Below are positions 28,149 to 36,870 of a DNA stretch of 63,374 nucleotides, piece after piece. The notes under the pieces are model-generated. The model saw nothing but the letters and a program-made list of their open reading frames with translations. It did not search any database and was not told the origin of the DNA. Position numbers and translations under genes: made by a program. The first letter of the stretch is position 1; every line of letters begins with the position of its first letter. The stretch covers positions 1 to 63,374 of the forward strand of contig JBFLXY010000013.1 of NCBI GenBank assembly GCA_040757055.1. Reading direction: 5' to 3'. This DNA is from JAJZRJ01 sp040757055. GTDB lineage: Bacteria > Desulfobacterota > Desulfobulbia > Desulfobulbales > Desulfurivibrionaceae.

Positions 28149-28646
28149 TTACGCCACCTCCACCCGCGGGAATCTCCGGGAGCCGGTCACCTTCTCCTCC
28201 AGCTCCAGGATGCCCTCGATCAGGGCCTCGGGACGGGGGGGGCAGCCGGGGATGAAGACGTCCACCGGAAAGAGCTTCTCGGCGCCTTCGACGATGCCGT
28301 ACTGGCCGTCGAAGACAAAGGGGCCGCCGGAGATGGCGCAGTTGCCCATGGCAATGACCCACTTGGGCTCGGGCATCTGGTCGTAGAGGGTCTCCACCGC
28401 CGGGGCCATCTTCTTGCTGATGGTGCCCGCCACGATCATCACGTCGCACTGGCGCGGCGAGGGGCGGAACACCTCGGCGCCAAAACGGGCCAGATCAAAC
28501 CGGGAGGCGCCGGTGGCCATCATCTCGATGGCGCAGCAGGCCAGACCGAAGGTCATCGGCCAGAGGGAGTTGGCCCGCCCCAAGGCAAGCAGCTTGTCGA
28601 GCTGGGCAAACTGGACTACCGGTGGCTGTAAGATTTGCGTTCCCAC
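28149..28646 (-). CDS. nuoB: Complex I subunit B (cluster N2)
   Basis: NuoB holds the terminal cluster N2 that reduces quinone. The motif SLWPMTFGLACCAIEMM has the tandem cysteines, and the other ligands lie in MGNCAISGG and PGCPPRPEALI. I choose the GTG at 28646, preceded by GGGAG, giving 165 residues and a 31-base overlap with nuoA; an upstream in-frame extension through nuoA is not plausible as protein. The remaining sequence is typical of the family. Confidence 0.95.
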   Translation of the reverse strand: MGTQILQPPVVQFAQLDKLLALGRANSLWPMTFGLACCAIEMMATGASRFDLARFGAEVFRPSPRQCDVMIVAGTISKKMAPAVETLYDQMPEPKWVIAMGNCAISGGPFVFDGQYGIVEGAEKLFPVDVFIPGCPPRPEALIEGILELEEKVTGSRRFPRVEVA

Positions 28647-29017
28647 GTGAAGACTCCCTTGTTCCAGGCATAGACAACGGCAAGCGAGAGGATGCCGACA
28701 AAGATGACGATCTCGACGAAGTCGCGGAGGGCGAAGACGCGGTTGTAGACCAGGGCGACCGGGAAGAGATAGAGGATGTCCACGGCAAAGGCAAGGAACA
28801 TCAGGGCATAGAGATAATAGACCACGCCGAAACGGATCCAGGCATCGCCGATGGGCTCCATGCCGCACTCGATGAGTTGCGCGGTTTTCTGCTGGGTGTT
28901 TCGGGTGGAGCGTGGCGCCAAGAGGAGGGCGATGATGAAGGGGCCGACTGCAAAGCCCAGGCCGCCCAGAAAGAACGCCGCCACATAGAGAAGATCCAAA
29001 AGCGCTTGCTGTTCCAC
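28616..29017 (-). CDS. nuoA: Complex I subunit A
   Basis: The 133-residue protein has three hydrophobic helices and the NuoA motif YECG-like segment here as LIECGMEPIGDAWIRFGVVYYLYALMFLAFAVDILYLFP (about residues 48-86), with the conserved Glu/Asp residues. It is the first gene of the nuo operon. The AT-rich 240-base region upstream contains a good promoter and a short palindrome. Confidence 0.95.
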   Translation of the reverse strand: MEQQALLDLLYVAAFFLGGLGFAVGPFIIALLLAPRSTRNTQQKTAQLIECGMEPIGDAWIRFGVVYYLYALMFLAFAVDILYLFPVALVYNRVFALRDFVEIVIFVGILSLAVVYAWNKGVFTWERKSYSHR

Positions 29018-29061
29018 GATACTGCTCCTTTTCCTGAGAGCCCGCTGGATGGTCAGCGACC

Positions 29062-29090
29062 TAATTAAACCAATCGATATCCGATGTCAA
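29062..29090 (-). promoter_or_regulatory. Probable promoter of the nuo operon
   Basis: On the minus strand a perfect TTGACA (29085-29090) is followed after 17 bases by TAATTA (29062-29067), 45 bases before the nuoA start. The -35 is ideal and the -10 mediocre. The interval 29018-29259 has no gene and is notably AT-rich. Confidence 0.55.
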
Positions 29091-29098
29091 GGAAATAC

Positions 29099-29112
29099 TG
29101 AATGGTCATTCA
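29099..29112. promoter_or_regulatory. Palindrome just upstream of the nuo promoter (possible operator)
   Basis: TGAATG-GT-CATTCA is a 6+6 bp perfect palindrome with a two-base centre. Its near edge is eight bases upstream of the -35 box. The arm sequence resembles half-sites of some TetR-family operators, but no regulator gene is adjacent, so this is only a candidate. Confidence 0.4.
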
Positions 29113-29259
29113 GAAAACCACGGCGCCGGAGCTGCCCCATTCAAAATTACGAAATAATTATAAATATTTTCAGAAATGCGGATGACCACCGCCGGCATGT
29201 TGCCCCCGATTATCGCTTTGAACGGCAAAAAATCGCAAGCAAAAAAACAGGGGCTCCGG

Positions 29260-30702
29260 CTACCGACGGAGCAGGTCAAGGAGGCGGGTGTGGATGTTGT
29301 CGAAGCCGCCGTTGGAAAGGATCGCCACCACGTCACCGGGGCGAAGTTGCCGGTCGAGATGGGCGAGGATGGCGTCGGTGGAGGGGAAGTAGGCGGCATC
29401 GCGCCCCTGCCGCTTGAGGTCGGCCACAAGTTGCGCCGAGGAAAAACGCTCCTCCTCGGCAAGCTGGGTGAGCGCCATGGGTTCGCGGACCACCACCTGG
29501 TCGGCGTGATCGAAGGCGGCCACATAGGCATCCTGAAAAACGCGGCGGCGGCTGGAATTGGTGCGCGGCTCAAAGACCGCGATGAGGCGCTGGCCGGAAT
29601 AAGCCTGCCGCAGGGCGTGCAACGTCTCGCGCACCGCCGTGGGATGGTGGGCAAAGTCGTCGATCACCGTCACCCCCCTCTCCACCCCCCGCACTTCCTG
29701 GCGGCGGCGCACCCCCTGGAAGGCGGCAAGGCCCGAGGCAATGACGGGCGCCGCGATGCCCAGCCGGTCGAGCACCGCGATCACCGCCAGGCTGTTCAGG
29801 GCGTTGTGGCGGCCCGGCATCCGGCTGGCGAAGTCGCCGAACGGGGCACCACCCTTCATGACGGTAAAAGTGGTGCCCGCCGGAGTGACACAGAGGTCGG
29901 CCACCTGAAAGTCGCGGCCCATTGCCTCGCCGTAGCCGATCACGCGGCAGGGTGCCTCGGCCGCGATCTCGGCCACGGTGGGGTCGTCAAGGCAGGCGAT
30001 GAGGCAGCCGTCCGGCGGCAGGATCCTGACCAGTTTCCGAAAGGCCGCCTTCACCGCGGCAAAATCAGCGTAGATGTCGGCATGGTCGAACTCGACGCTG
30101 GTGAGAATGCAGATCTGGGGCTGGTAATGGAGGAACTTGGGCCCCTTGTCGAAGAAGGCGGTGTCGTACTCGTCGCCCTCAGCCACGAAATAGGGGCCGC
30201 GGCCCAGGTTGAAGTTGCGGCCAAAGGCCTGGACAATGCCGCCGATCATGAAGCTCGGTTCCTGGCCCGCGTGCTCAAGCAGGGTGGCCAGCAGCGAGGA
30301 GGTGGTGGTCTTGCCATGGGTGCCGCAGACCACCAGCGAGGTCTTGGTGTCGATGAAGTAGCGACTCAGGGTCTGGGGAAAAGAGAGATAGGGGATGCCC
30401 GCCGCGGCCACGGCCTGCGCCTCCGGATTCACCGCCCGGATGACGTTGCCCACCACCACCAGATCGGGCCGCTCGGCAAGGTTCTCAGGCCGGTAGCCCG
30501 ACATCACCTGGATGCCAAGGCCGGCAAGATAGTCGCTCATCGGCGGGTAGACCTGCTCGTCCGAGCCGGTCACCCGGTAGCCCGCACTTTGCAGCATGCC
30601 GGCAAGCGCCCCCATGCCGGTGCCGCAGATGCCGAGCAGATGGATGTGGGAGACGCGGTCGGGATTTCGGTTCAGGGCGGGATCGAGGGTCACTGGCGGC
30701 AC
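29260..30702 (-). CDS. mpl: UDP-N-acetylmuramate:L-alanyl-gamma-D-glutamyl-meso-diaminopimelate ligase
   Basis: Mpl recycles the murein tripeptide by ligating it to UDP-MurNAc. The 480-residue protein has the Mur-ligase N-terminal Rossmann motif HLLGICGTGMGALAGML (about residues 20-36), ATP-binding CGTHGKTTTSSLLA (about 125), the FVAEGDEYDTAFFDKGPKF segment typical of Mpl rather than MurC, and a C-terminal domain with DDFAHHPTAVRETL. It lies six bases downstream of a 57-codon gene. Confidence 0.93.
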   Translation of the reverse strand: MPPVTLDPALNRNPDRVSHIHLLGICGTGMGALAGMLQSAGYRVTGSDEQVYPPMSDYLAGLGIQVMSGYRPENLAERPDLVVVGNVIRAVNPEAQAVAAAGIPYLSFPQTLSRYFIDTKTSLVVCGTHGKTTTSSLLATLLEHAGQEPSFMIGGIVQAFGRNFNLGRGPYFVAEGDEYDTAFFDKGPKFLHYQPQICILTSVEFDHADIYADFAAVKAAFRKLVRILPPDGCLIACLDDPTVAEIAAEAPCRVIGYGEAMGRDFQVADLCVTPAGTTFTVMKGGAPFGDFASRMPGRHNALNSLAVIAVLDRLGIAAPVIASGLAAFQGVRRRQEVRGVERGVTVIDDFAHHPTAVRETLHALRQAYSGQRLIAVFEPRTNSSRRRVFQDAYVAAFDHADQVVVREPMALTQLAEEERFSSAQLVADLKRQGRDAAYFPSTDAILAHLDRQLRPGDVVAILSNGGFDNIHTRLLDLLRR

Positions 30703-30708
30703 AGCAAA

Positions 30709-30882
30709 TCAGGAACGCACGGTCTTTCGGACCGCCTTGTAGACATCGTCGAAAATCTCGCCGAATTTGGCGGGGGAAAGCTGGCCCACCTCGATGAACT
30801 TGACCACGATCTCCTTGGCCACTTTGAGGATCGCCTCGTCGCCAACGGGTTTCAGTTCACTGTCAGTGGTCTGCTTGCTCAT
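30709..30882 (-). CDS. Conserved-looking 57-residue helical protein, unknown function
   Basis: The frame encodes a 57-residue charged protein beginning MSKQTTDSELKPVGDEA. It continues as an amphipathic helical pattern (ILKVAKEIVVKFIEVGQLSP, then FGEIFDDVYKAVRKTV). Codon use fits the genome and the next gene, mpl, starts six bases downstream, so it is probably real and in an operon with mpl. The pattern recalls the short N-terminal helical segment of MucR/Ros-like regulators, but there is no zinc finger. I do not assign a function. Its start lies just after the U-run of the tRNA-Ala terminator. Confidence 0.65.
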   Translation of the reverse strand: MSKQTTDSELKPVGDEAILKVAKEIVVKFIEVGQLSPAKFGEIFDDVYKAVRKTVRS

Positions 30883-30895
30883 GGCGGATCACAAG

Positions 30896-30949
30896 GAAAA
30901 AGCCCCTGCCGATCGAAGAAGGCCAATTCGTTCCATGCGGCAGAGGCTT
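30896..30949 (-). terminator. Intrinsic terminator downstream of tRNA-Ala
   Basis: On the minus strand AAGCCTCTGCCG (30949-30938) pairs with CGGCAGGGGCTT (30911-30900) with one wobble, enclosing a 26-base loop. A U-run (30901-30897) follows. It ends about 14 bases before the start of the 57-codon gene. Confidence 0.7.
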
Positions 30950-31002
30950 CGCTTTTTAGGAAAAACCGTGGAAGCCCTCCCCAAAAAGGATCTATTTCGA
31001 GG

Positions 31003-31078
<76 letters not shown>

Positions 31079-31133
31079 ACATCGGTCAACCAACAAACAA
31101 CGCGGCAAAACCACCGCCGCGTCAGCGACCCCA

Positions 31134-31162
31134 TGGGTACCATGAGCCCCTGCCGCTGTCAA
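31134..31162 (-). promoter_or_regulatory. Probable promoter of tRNA-Ala
   Basis: TTGACA (31157-31162) and TACCCA (31134-31139) on the minus strand are 17 bases apart, and a TGG just before the -10 gives it an extended -10. It lies about 55 bases upstream of the tRNA 5' end. The rest of the interval 31079-31300 carries the mreB leader on the other strand. Confidence 0.4.
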
Positions 31163-31300
31163 GTTTTTTCCTTTTCCCGCGCCGCCATTTTTCTTGCGGG
31201 CAACCAGAGACTCTGCTAGACTTTCTCCAATTTGTGCGGTAAGTAACCCCCTCAAACCAATATGATATTCGCAATTCAACAACCGTAGAGGTAGCCTTGT

Positions 31301-32332
31301 ATGTTCCTTGACTCGCTGTTCGGCTGGCTTTCCAACGACTTGGCCATCGACCTCGGCACCGCCAACACCCTGGTCTTTGTCAAGGGCAAGGGCATCGTGC
31401 TGCGCGAACCCTCCGTGGTGGCGGTCCGCAAGGACGCCCGCACCAACAAGGTGCTGGCCGTGGGCAAGGAAGCGAAGATGATGCTCGGCCGCACACCGGG
31501 CAACATCGTGGCCATCCGGCCGATCAAGGACGGCGTCATCGCCGATTTCGAGGTGACCGAGGCGATGCTGCGCTACTTCATCAACAAGGTGCACAACCGT
31601 CGCACCCTGGTCCATCCGCGCATCATCATCAGCGTGCCCTCCGGCATCACCCAGGTGGAGAAACGGGCGGTGAAGGAATCGGCCGAATCCGCGGGCGCCC
31701 GCGAGGTCTATCTCATCGAGGAGCCCATGGCCGCAGCCATCGGCGCCGGCCTGCCCATCACCGAACCCACCGCCAACATGGTGGTGGACATCGGCGGCGG
31801 CACCACCGAGGTGGCGGTCATCTCCCTGGCCGGCGTGGTCTATGCCGCCTCGGTGCGGGTGGCCGGCGACAAGATGGACGAGGCGATCCTCCACTACATC
31901 AAGCGCAAGCATAATCTGGCCATCGGCGAACACACCGCCGAGCTCATCAAGACCACCATCGGCGACGTCATGCCGGCCGAGCCCTACGAGAGCATGGAGG
32001 TCAAGGGCCGCGACCTGGTTTCCGGCGTGCCCAAGACCCTGACCATCACCTCCGAGGAGGTGCGGCAGGCGATCACCGAGCAGGTGGACGCCATCATCGA
32101 GGCCGTCAAGATGGCGCTGGAACTCACCCCGCCGGAACTGGCCGCCGACATCGTCGATCAGGGCATCGTGCTCACCGGCGGCGGCGCCCTGCTCCGCAAC
32201 CTCGACAAGCGACTTCGCGAGGAAACGGGGCTGCCGATCATCATCGCCGAAGACCCGCTCTCCTCGGTGGTGCTCGGCTCGGGCAAGGCCCTGGAGAATC
32301 TGGAAGTGCTCAAAGAGGTCATGACCACCTGA
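31301..32332 (+). CDS. mreB: Rod-shape-determining actin homolog MreB
   Basis: MreB forms membrane-associated filaments that guide the elongasome. The 343-residue protein has the actin-fold phosphate motifs AIDLGTANTLVFVKGKG (about residues 13-29), VVDIGGGTTEVAVISLAG (about 163-180) and ITITGGGA-like VLTGGGALLRNLDKRL near 290. The N-terminal MFLDSLFGWLSNDL forms the amphipathic membrane-binding helix. It heads mreBCD-mrdA-rodA, transcribed rightwards. A weak TTGCGG-N17-TAGACT match lies about 70-105 bases upstream of the start. Confidence 0.97.
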   Translation: MFLDSLFGWLSNDLAIDLGTANTLVFVKGKGIVLREPSVVAVRKDARTNKVLAVGKEAKMMLGRTPGNIVAIRPIKDGVIADFEVTEAMLRYFINKVHNRRTLVHPRIIISVPSGITQVEKRAVKESAESAGAREVYLIEEPMAAAIGAGLPITEPTANMVVDIGGGTTEVAVISLAGVVYAASVRVAGDKMDEAILHYIKRKHNLAIGEHTAELIKTTIGDVMPAEPYESMEVKGRDLVSGVPKTLTITSEEVRQAITEQVDAIIEAVKMALELTPPELAADIVDQGIVLTGGGALLRNLDKRLREETGLPIIIAEDPLSSVVLGSGKALENLEVLKEVMTT

Positions 32333-32457
32333 GCGCTCCGTGCCAGCTTTTTCCGACGCCACCCGTCCCTTTCAACTCCCGGTCAGCCCTTGCGGGCCGG
32401 CCGGTTTCCTGCCGCCTCCCGGCGCAGGCATCTTTTGTCTTGCGGTAACCAGACGCC

Positions 32458-33291
32458 ATGCGCAAAAAGGGTAAACGCACACGCCAGCTCAAAGCGCTGC
32501 TGCTCTTCGGCCTGATCCTCACCCTCGTCCTGATGCTCATCGTTGCCACCGTGGGCCGCCAGGAGTTCAACACCCCGCACAAACTCGCCCTGGAGGTACT
32601 GGGCCGCGCCCAGTCCGGGGCCAGCCGGGTGGGCGGCTTCTTCTCCACCTTCTGGCGCAACTACACGAGCCTCATCAATGTCCGCGAGGAAAACGAGCGG
32701 CTCAAGGAGGAACTCCGCAAATACAAGGCCGCCACCACCAGCTACCGGGAGGCGGTGGCCACCAACGTGCGGCTGACCAAGCTGCTGGAGTTGAAGGAAA
32801 GCCTGCCGCCCCCCACCCTCACCGCCCAGATCATCGGCAAGGACCCCTCCCTCTGGTTCAAGACCATGATCATCGACCGCGGCAGCAGCGACGGCGTGGA
32901 AAACGGCATGCCGGCGGTCACCGCCGAGGGCGTCGTCGGCCAGGTGGTGAACACCTCGCCCCATTATGCCAAGATCCTGCTGGCCAACGATCCCAACAGC
33001 GCCATCGACGGCATCATCCAGCAAAGCCGGGTCCAGGGAATCGTCAAGGGCAACGGCTCGGGATTTGACCTCTATTACGTGCTCAAGAACGTCGAGGTCA
33101 GCCAGGGCGACGAGGTGGTCACCTCGGGGCTCGGCACCGTCTTCCCCAAAGGGTTGCTGATCGGCACCGTGAGTTCCGTCGCCAAGAGCCGCCGGGGCAT
33201 GTTCCAGAACATCACGGTGGAGCCGGCCGTGGACTTTTCGCAGCTCGAACAGGTGATCATCGTCATGAAGAAGGCCTCGCTTGCGGAATAG
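32458..33291 (+). CDS. mreC: Rod-shape-determining protein MreC
   Basis: The 277-residue bitopic protein has a cytosolic basic tail (MRKKGKRTRQLKA), one transmembrane helix (about residues 12-30), a periplasmic coiled coil (NVREENERLKEELRKYKAA) and the MreC beta-barrel with IDRGSSDGVENGMPAVTAEGVVGQV and VVTSGLGTVFPKGLLIG. MreC activates PBP2-RodA in the elongasome. It follows mreB after 125 bases, which contain no other gene. Confidence 0.95.
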   Translation: MRKKGKRTRQLKALLLFGLILTLVLMLIVATVGRQEFNTPHKLALEVLGRAQSGASRVGGFFSTFWRNYTSLINVREENERLKEELRKYKAATTSYREAVATNVRLTKLLELKESLPPPTLTAQIIGKDPSLWFKTMIIDRGSSDGVENGMPAVTAEGVVGQVVNTSPHYAKILLANDPNSAIDGIIQQSRVQGIVKGNGSGFDLYYVLKNVEVSQGDEVVTSGLGTVFPKGLLIGTVSSVAKSRRGMFQNITVEPAVDFSQLEQVIIVMKKASLAE

Positions 33292-33294
33292 CTC

Positions 33295-33834
33295 ATGCTG
33301 ATCGGGATTTTCCTCGCCATCGGCACCCTGTGCCTCATCCTGCAGACCACCCTGCTCCACGACCTGCCCGCCTGGATTGGCCAGCCGGACCTGCTCTTTC
33401 TGCTCATCGTTTTCGCCGCCACCCATCTCGACCTCTTCCGCGGCGCGGTGCTCTCGCTGCTGCTCGGCCTGCTCATGGACATCTTTTCCGGCATCTTCCT
33501 CGGCCTTTACCCGCTGACCTACCTCCTGGTCTTTTTCGTGCTCAAGGGCTCCACCCGCCATCTCGCTTTCACCGAGGCGCTCCACCAGGTGCCGCTCATC
33601 GTCATCAGCTACCTCTTCGCCAACAGCGCCATCTATGTCATCGCCTCGGTGCTGGCGCCGGAGGCGGCGCTCACCTGGGACTGGGGCGGCATGCTCCAGC
33701 AGATCATCATCATGTCGGTGGTCTGCATTCCCTGCTGCAGCATCTTCCGCTGGCTCCAGCTCCGGCTGACGCCGGGCAGCGGCCCATCCTTCCTGTCGCT
33801 GGGTTCCCGGCCGGCCAACCGCTTCAAGGGATAA
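33295..33834 (+). CDS. mreD: Rod-shape-determining protein MreD
   Basis: The 179-residue protein is almost entirely hydrophobic with about five transmembrane helices. It has the MreD pattern PDLLFLLIVFAATHLDLFRGAVLSLLLGLLMDIFSG, where the Asp and Gly residues are conserved. It starts right after the mreC stop codon and ends one base before mrdA, consistent with translational coupling in the elongasome operon. Confidence 0.9.
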   Translation: MLIGIFLAIGTLCLILQTTLLHDLPAWIGQPDLLFLLIVFAATHLDLFRGAVLSLLLGLLMDIFSGIFLGLYPLTYLLVFFVLKGSTRHLAFTEALHQVPLIVISYLFANSAIYVIASVLAPEAALTWDWGGMLQQIIIMSVVCIPCCSIFRWLQLRLTPGSGPSFLSLGSRPANRFKG

Positions 33835-33835
33835 C

Positions 33836-35731
33836 ATGGCCCGCGGTCTTGGCAACATCACCAAGATGGATCCGGCCGAGCTGAAAATGCTCAAGACCCG
33901 GATCGACATCGCCACCGCCATCATGATCGCGCTCATCGCGATTCTGGTGGTCCGCCTCTGGCACCTGCAGATCCGCAAGGGCACCGAATACGCCCAACAG
34001 TCGGAAAACAACCGGACCCGCATCCAGTACATCGCCGCTCCGCGCGGCAACGTCCTCGACCGCAACGGCGAGATCATCATTGCCAACCGCCCCCTCTTCA
34101 ATGTGGTCTGGATCCGTGAGGATGCCCCCCATCCGGACGAGGTGCTCAAGGAACTTGCCAAAATCCTCAGACTCGACATCTCGGTCCTTCTTGAGCGCAT
34201 CCGGGCCGGCGCCGACCACCCGCGCTACCTTCCGACCCGCCTCAAGGAAAACATCGACTGGGAAACCCTCATCGCCATCGAAAACAACGCCTTCCGGCTG
34301 CCGGGGGTGCAGATCGAGGTGGTCCCTTCCCGCGACTACCGGTACGGCGAGATGGCCTCGCATCTCGTCGGCTATCTCGGCGAAATCAATCCCGAGGAAC
34401 TGGCGGCCAACAAAGGCGGCCCCTACATGCAGGGGGACCTCATCGGCAAGGGCGGCATCGAAAAGCAGTTCGACCGCTATCTGCGGGGGGAAAAGGGGCA
34501 GAGCTTCGTTGAGGTGGATGTGCGGGGCTTTGTCCAGAAGCGGCTCAGGGCGCACGAGGCGGTGCCCGGCAACGACCTGCAGCTCACGGTGGACATCGCC
34601 CTGCAGGAGGCGGCGGAAACCGCCATGGCCGACCGCGCCGGCGCCGTGGTGGCAATGGAGGTGAATACCGGCCGCATCCTGGCGATCACCAGCCTGCCGG
34701 CCCTGCCGCTCCACGAATTCAGCGGCGGCATCCCGGCCGACGTCTGGCAACGGCTCTTAAACGACATCAAGACCCCGCTCATCAACAAGCCGGTCCAGGG
34801 CCAGTATCCGCCGGGCTCTACCTACAAGATCGTCACCGCCCTGGCCGGCCTCAACGAAAAAGTGGTCACGCCGGACACCTCCTTTTTCTGCTCCGGTTCG
34901 CTCAAGTTCGGCAACCGCTCCTACGGCTGCTGGAAAAAGGGCGGCCACGGCTCGGTGAGCCTCCACCGCGCCCTGGCCGAGTCCTGCGACGTCTATTTCT
35001 ACCAGGTCGGCCAGAAGCTCGGCCCCGATGTCATAGCCCGCTACGCCAACAGCCTGGGGCTGGGCAGCAAAACCGGCATCACCATGGAACACGAAAAAGC
35101 GGGAAACATCCCCACCGCCGCCTGGAAGCTCAAGCGCTTCCGGGAGCCCTGGCAGGATGGCGAGACCCTTTCCATCGCCATCGGCCAGGGCTTCAACCTG
35201 ACCACCCCGCTGCAGATCTGCCGGATGACCGCGGCCGTGGCCAACGGCGGCACCCTCTACCGGCCGCAGTTCATCGCCGCGGTGAAGGACTCCACCGGCG
35301 CCTTTGTCTCCCAGTTCCAGCCGATCGTCGACGGCACCGCGCTGGGCACCCCGCGGATGCTGGAACTCATCCGCGATGGCCTGGCGGGAGCGGTGAACGA
35401 ACCGCACGGCACGGCCACTGCCGCCAAGATGCAGGATGTTCTTGTCGCGGGCAAGACCGGCACCGCCCAGGTGGTGCGACTGGCCATCTTCCAGCAGACC
35501 TCGGAGAGCAACGTGCCTTACAAGTACCGGGACCACGCCTGGTTCACCTGCTTCGCGCCCTTCGACAAGCCGCAGATCGCGGTGACGGTGCTGGTGGAAC
35601 ACGGCGGCCACGGAGGTTCCGCCGCCGCGCCGGTGGCCAAGGCAGTACTCACCCGCTATTTCGAGCTGCATCCGCTCGCGTCCGTGCCTCCGGCGGAAAC
35701 GGAACCGGCCGCGCCGGCGGCCACACCGTAA
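33836..35731 (+). CDS. mrdA: Penicillin-binding protein 2 (peptidoglycan transpeptidase)
   Basis: PBP2 crosslinks peptidoglycan during elongation. The 631-residue protein has an N-terminal transmembrane helix (about residues 25-45), the dimerisation/pedestal domain (RGNVLDRNGEII, YGEMASHLVGYLGEI) and a transpeptidase domain with the active-site SxxK in PPGSTYKIV (about residue 327), an SCD (SxN-like) motif in LAESCDVYFYQVG, and KTG in VAGKTGTAQVV (about 540). The C-terminal tail is Ala/Pro-rich. It lies in the normal mreD-mrdA-rodA order. Confidence 0.97.
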   Translation: MARGLGNITKMDPAELKMLKTRIDIATAIMIALIAILVVRLWHLQIRKGTEYAQQSENNRTRIQYIAAPRGNVLDRNGEIIIANRPLFNVVWIREDAPHPDEVLKELAKILRLDISVLLERIRAGADHPRYLPTRLKENIDWETLIAIENNAFRLPGVQIEVVPSRDYRYGEMASHLVGYLGEINPEELAANKGGPYMQGDLIGKGGIEKQFDRYLRGEKGQSFVEVDVRGFVQKRLRAHEAVPGNDLQLTVDIALQEAAETAMADRAGAVVAMEVNTGRILAITSLPALPLHEFSGGIPADVWQRLLNDIKTPLINKPVQGQYPPGSTYKIVTALAGLNEKVVTPDTSFFCSGSLKFGNRSYGCWKKGGHGSVSLHRALAESCDVYFYQVGQKLGPDVIARYANSLGLGSKTGITMEHEKAGNIPTAAWKLKRFREPWQDGETLSIAIGQGFNLTTPLQICRMTAAVANGGTLYRPQFIAAVKDSTGAFVSQFQPIVDGTALGTPRMLELIRDGLAGAVNEPHGTATAAKMQDVLVAGKTGTAQVVRLAIFQQTSESNVPYKYRDHAWFTCFAPFDKPQIAVTVLVEHGGHGGSAAAPVAKAVLTRYFELHPLASVPPAETEPAAPAATP

Positions 35732-35742
35732 GGGGGAAAGCC

Positions 35743-36855
35743 ATGTTTCGTTTCGACCGCCGCCTGCTGCAGAACGTCGACTGGGTCCTGGTCGGCGGAG
35801 TGCTGCTCGTCACCCTGATGGCGCTGCTGAACCTGTACAGCGCCACCCGCCTCAACGATGCCGTGGGCCTCACCGCCTTCTTCAAGCAGTTCTATTTCAA
35901 CCTCATGGGCTTCGGCCTCATCCTGCTCATCGTCATGGTGGACTACAAGGCCCTTATCGCCCTGAGCTACCCGCTGTACATCCTCGGCCTGCTCTTGCTG
36001 CTGGCGGCCATGATCTTCGGCGAGACCGTGGCCGGCAGCCAGCGCTGGATCGACCTCGGCTTCTTCCGCCTGCAGCCCTCGGAGCCGGCCAAGCTCATCC
36101 TCGTCATCACGCTGGCCAGCTATTACTACCGCAAGGACACCGGCAAGGGCTTCACCCTGCCGGAACTTTTTGTCCCCATCCTGCTCGCCCTGATCCCCTT
36201 CCTGCTGATCCTCAAACAGCCCGACCTCGGCACCGCCCTCATGTGCCTCATCGTCTTCGCTTCCATGACCCTCTTCGTCAAGCTGCGCTGGTCCACCTTC
36301 GCGGTGCTTGCCGGCACCGCCCTTGCCGCCATCCCGCTGGCCTGGAAATTCTTTCTCAAGCCCTACCAGCGCCAGCGGATCGAGACCTTCCTCAACCCGG
36401 AGAGCGACCCTTTAGGCAGCGGCTATCACATCACCCAGTCGAAAATCGCGGTGGGCAGCGGGCTTAAATTCGGCAAGGGCTACCTCCACGGCACCCAGGG
36501 CCAGCTCGATTTCCTGCCCGAGCGCCACACCGACTTCGCCTTTTCGGTCTGGGCCGAGGAGTGGGGCTTCTTCGGCTCGCTCGTTTTCATGGCCTGCTAT
36601 TTCTTCGTCCTGCTCTGGGGGCTCAATATTGCGGTCACCGCCCGGGACAAATTCGGCATGCTGCTCGCCTTCGGCATCGTCGCCCTGCTTTTCTGGCAGG
36701 CATTCATCAACATGGCCATGGTCATGGGGCTCCTGCCGGTGGTCGGCGTACCGCTGCCGCTCTTCAGCTACGGCGGCTCGTCGCTCTTGACCAATCTCAT
36801 CGGCATCGGCCTGCTCATCAATATCCGCATGCGCCGCTTCATGGTGGCGACGTAG
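35743..36855 (+). CDS. rodA: Peptidoglycan glycosyltransferase RodA (SEDS family)
   Basis: RodA polymerises glycan strands together with PBP2. The 370-residue, about ten-helix protein has SEDS motifs: SQRWIDLGFFRLQPSEPAKLILVI (about residues 87-110), LKQPDLGTALM, the extracellular loop PLGSGYHITQSKIAVGSGLKFGKGY with the conserved QSKIA region, FLPERHTDFAFSVWAEEWGFFG with the catalytic aspartate, and PLFSYGGSSLLTNL. It ends the cell-shape operon, converging with the universal-stress gene 15 bases later. Confidence 0.97.
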   Translation: MFRFDRRLLQNVDWVLVGGVLLVTLMALLNLYSATRLNDAVGLTAFFKQFYFNLMGFGLILLIVMVDYKALIALSYPLYILGLLLLLAAMIFGETVAGSQRWIDLGFFRLQPSEPAKLILVITLASYYYRKDTGKGFTLPELFVPILLALIPFLLILKQPDLGTALMCLIVFASMTLFVKLRWSTFAVLAGTALAAIPLAWKFFLKPYQRQRIETFLNPESDPLGSGYHITQSKIAVGSGLKFGKGYLHGTQGQLDFLPERHTDFAFSVWAEEWGFFGSLVFMACYFFVLLWGLNIAVTARDKFGMLLAFGIVALLFWQAFINMAMVMGLLPVVGVPLPLFSYGGSSLLTNLIGIGLLINIRMRRFMVAT

Positions 36856-36870
36856 CTGCCGACGTTGCGG

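Noticed and set aside
26457..28646. Membrane-bound NiFe hydrogenase instead of complex I
   Set aside because: The NuoD homolog lacks the two Ni-binding CxxC pairs, and the full nuoA-K set is present.
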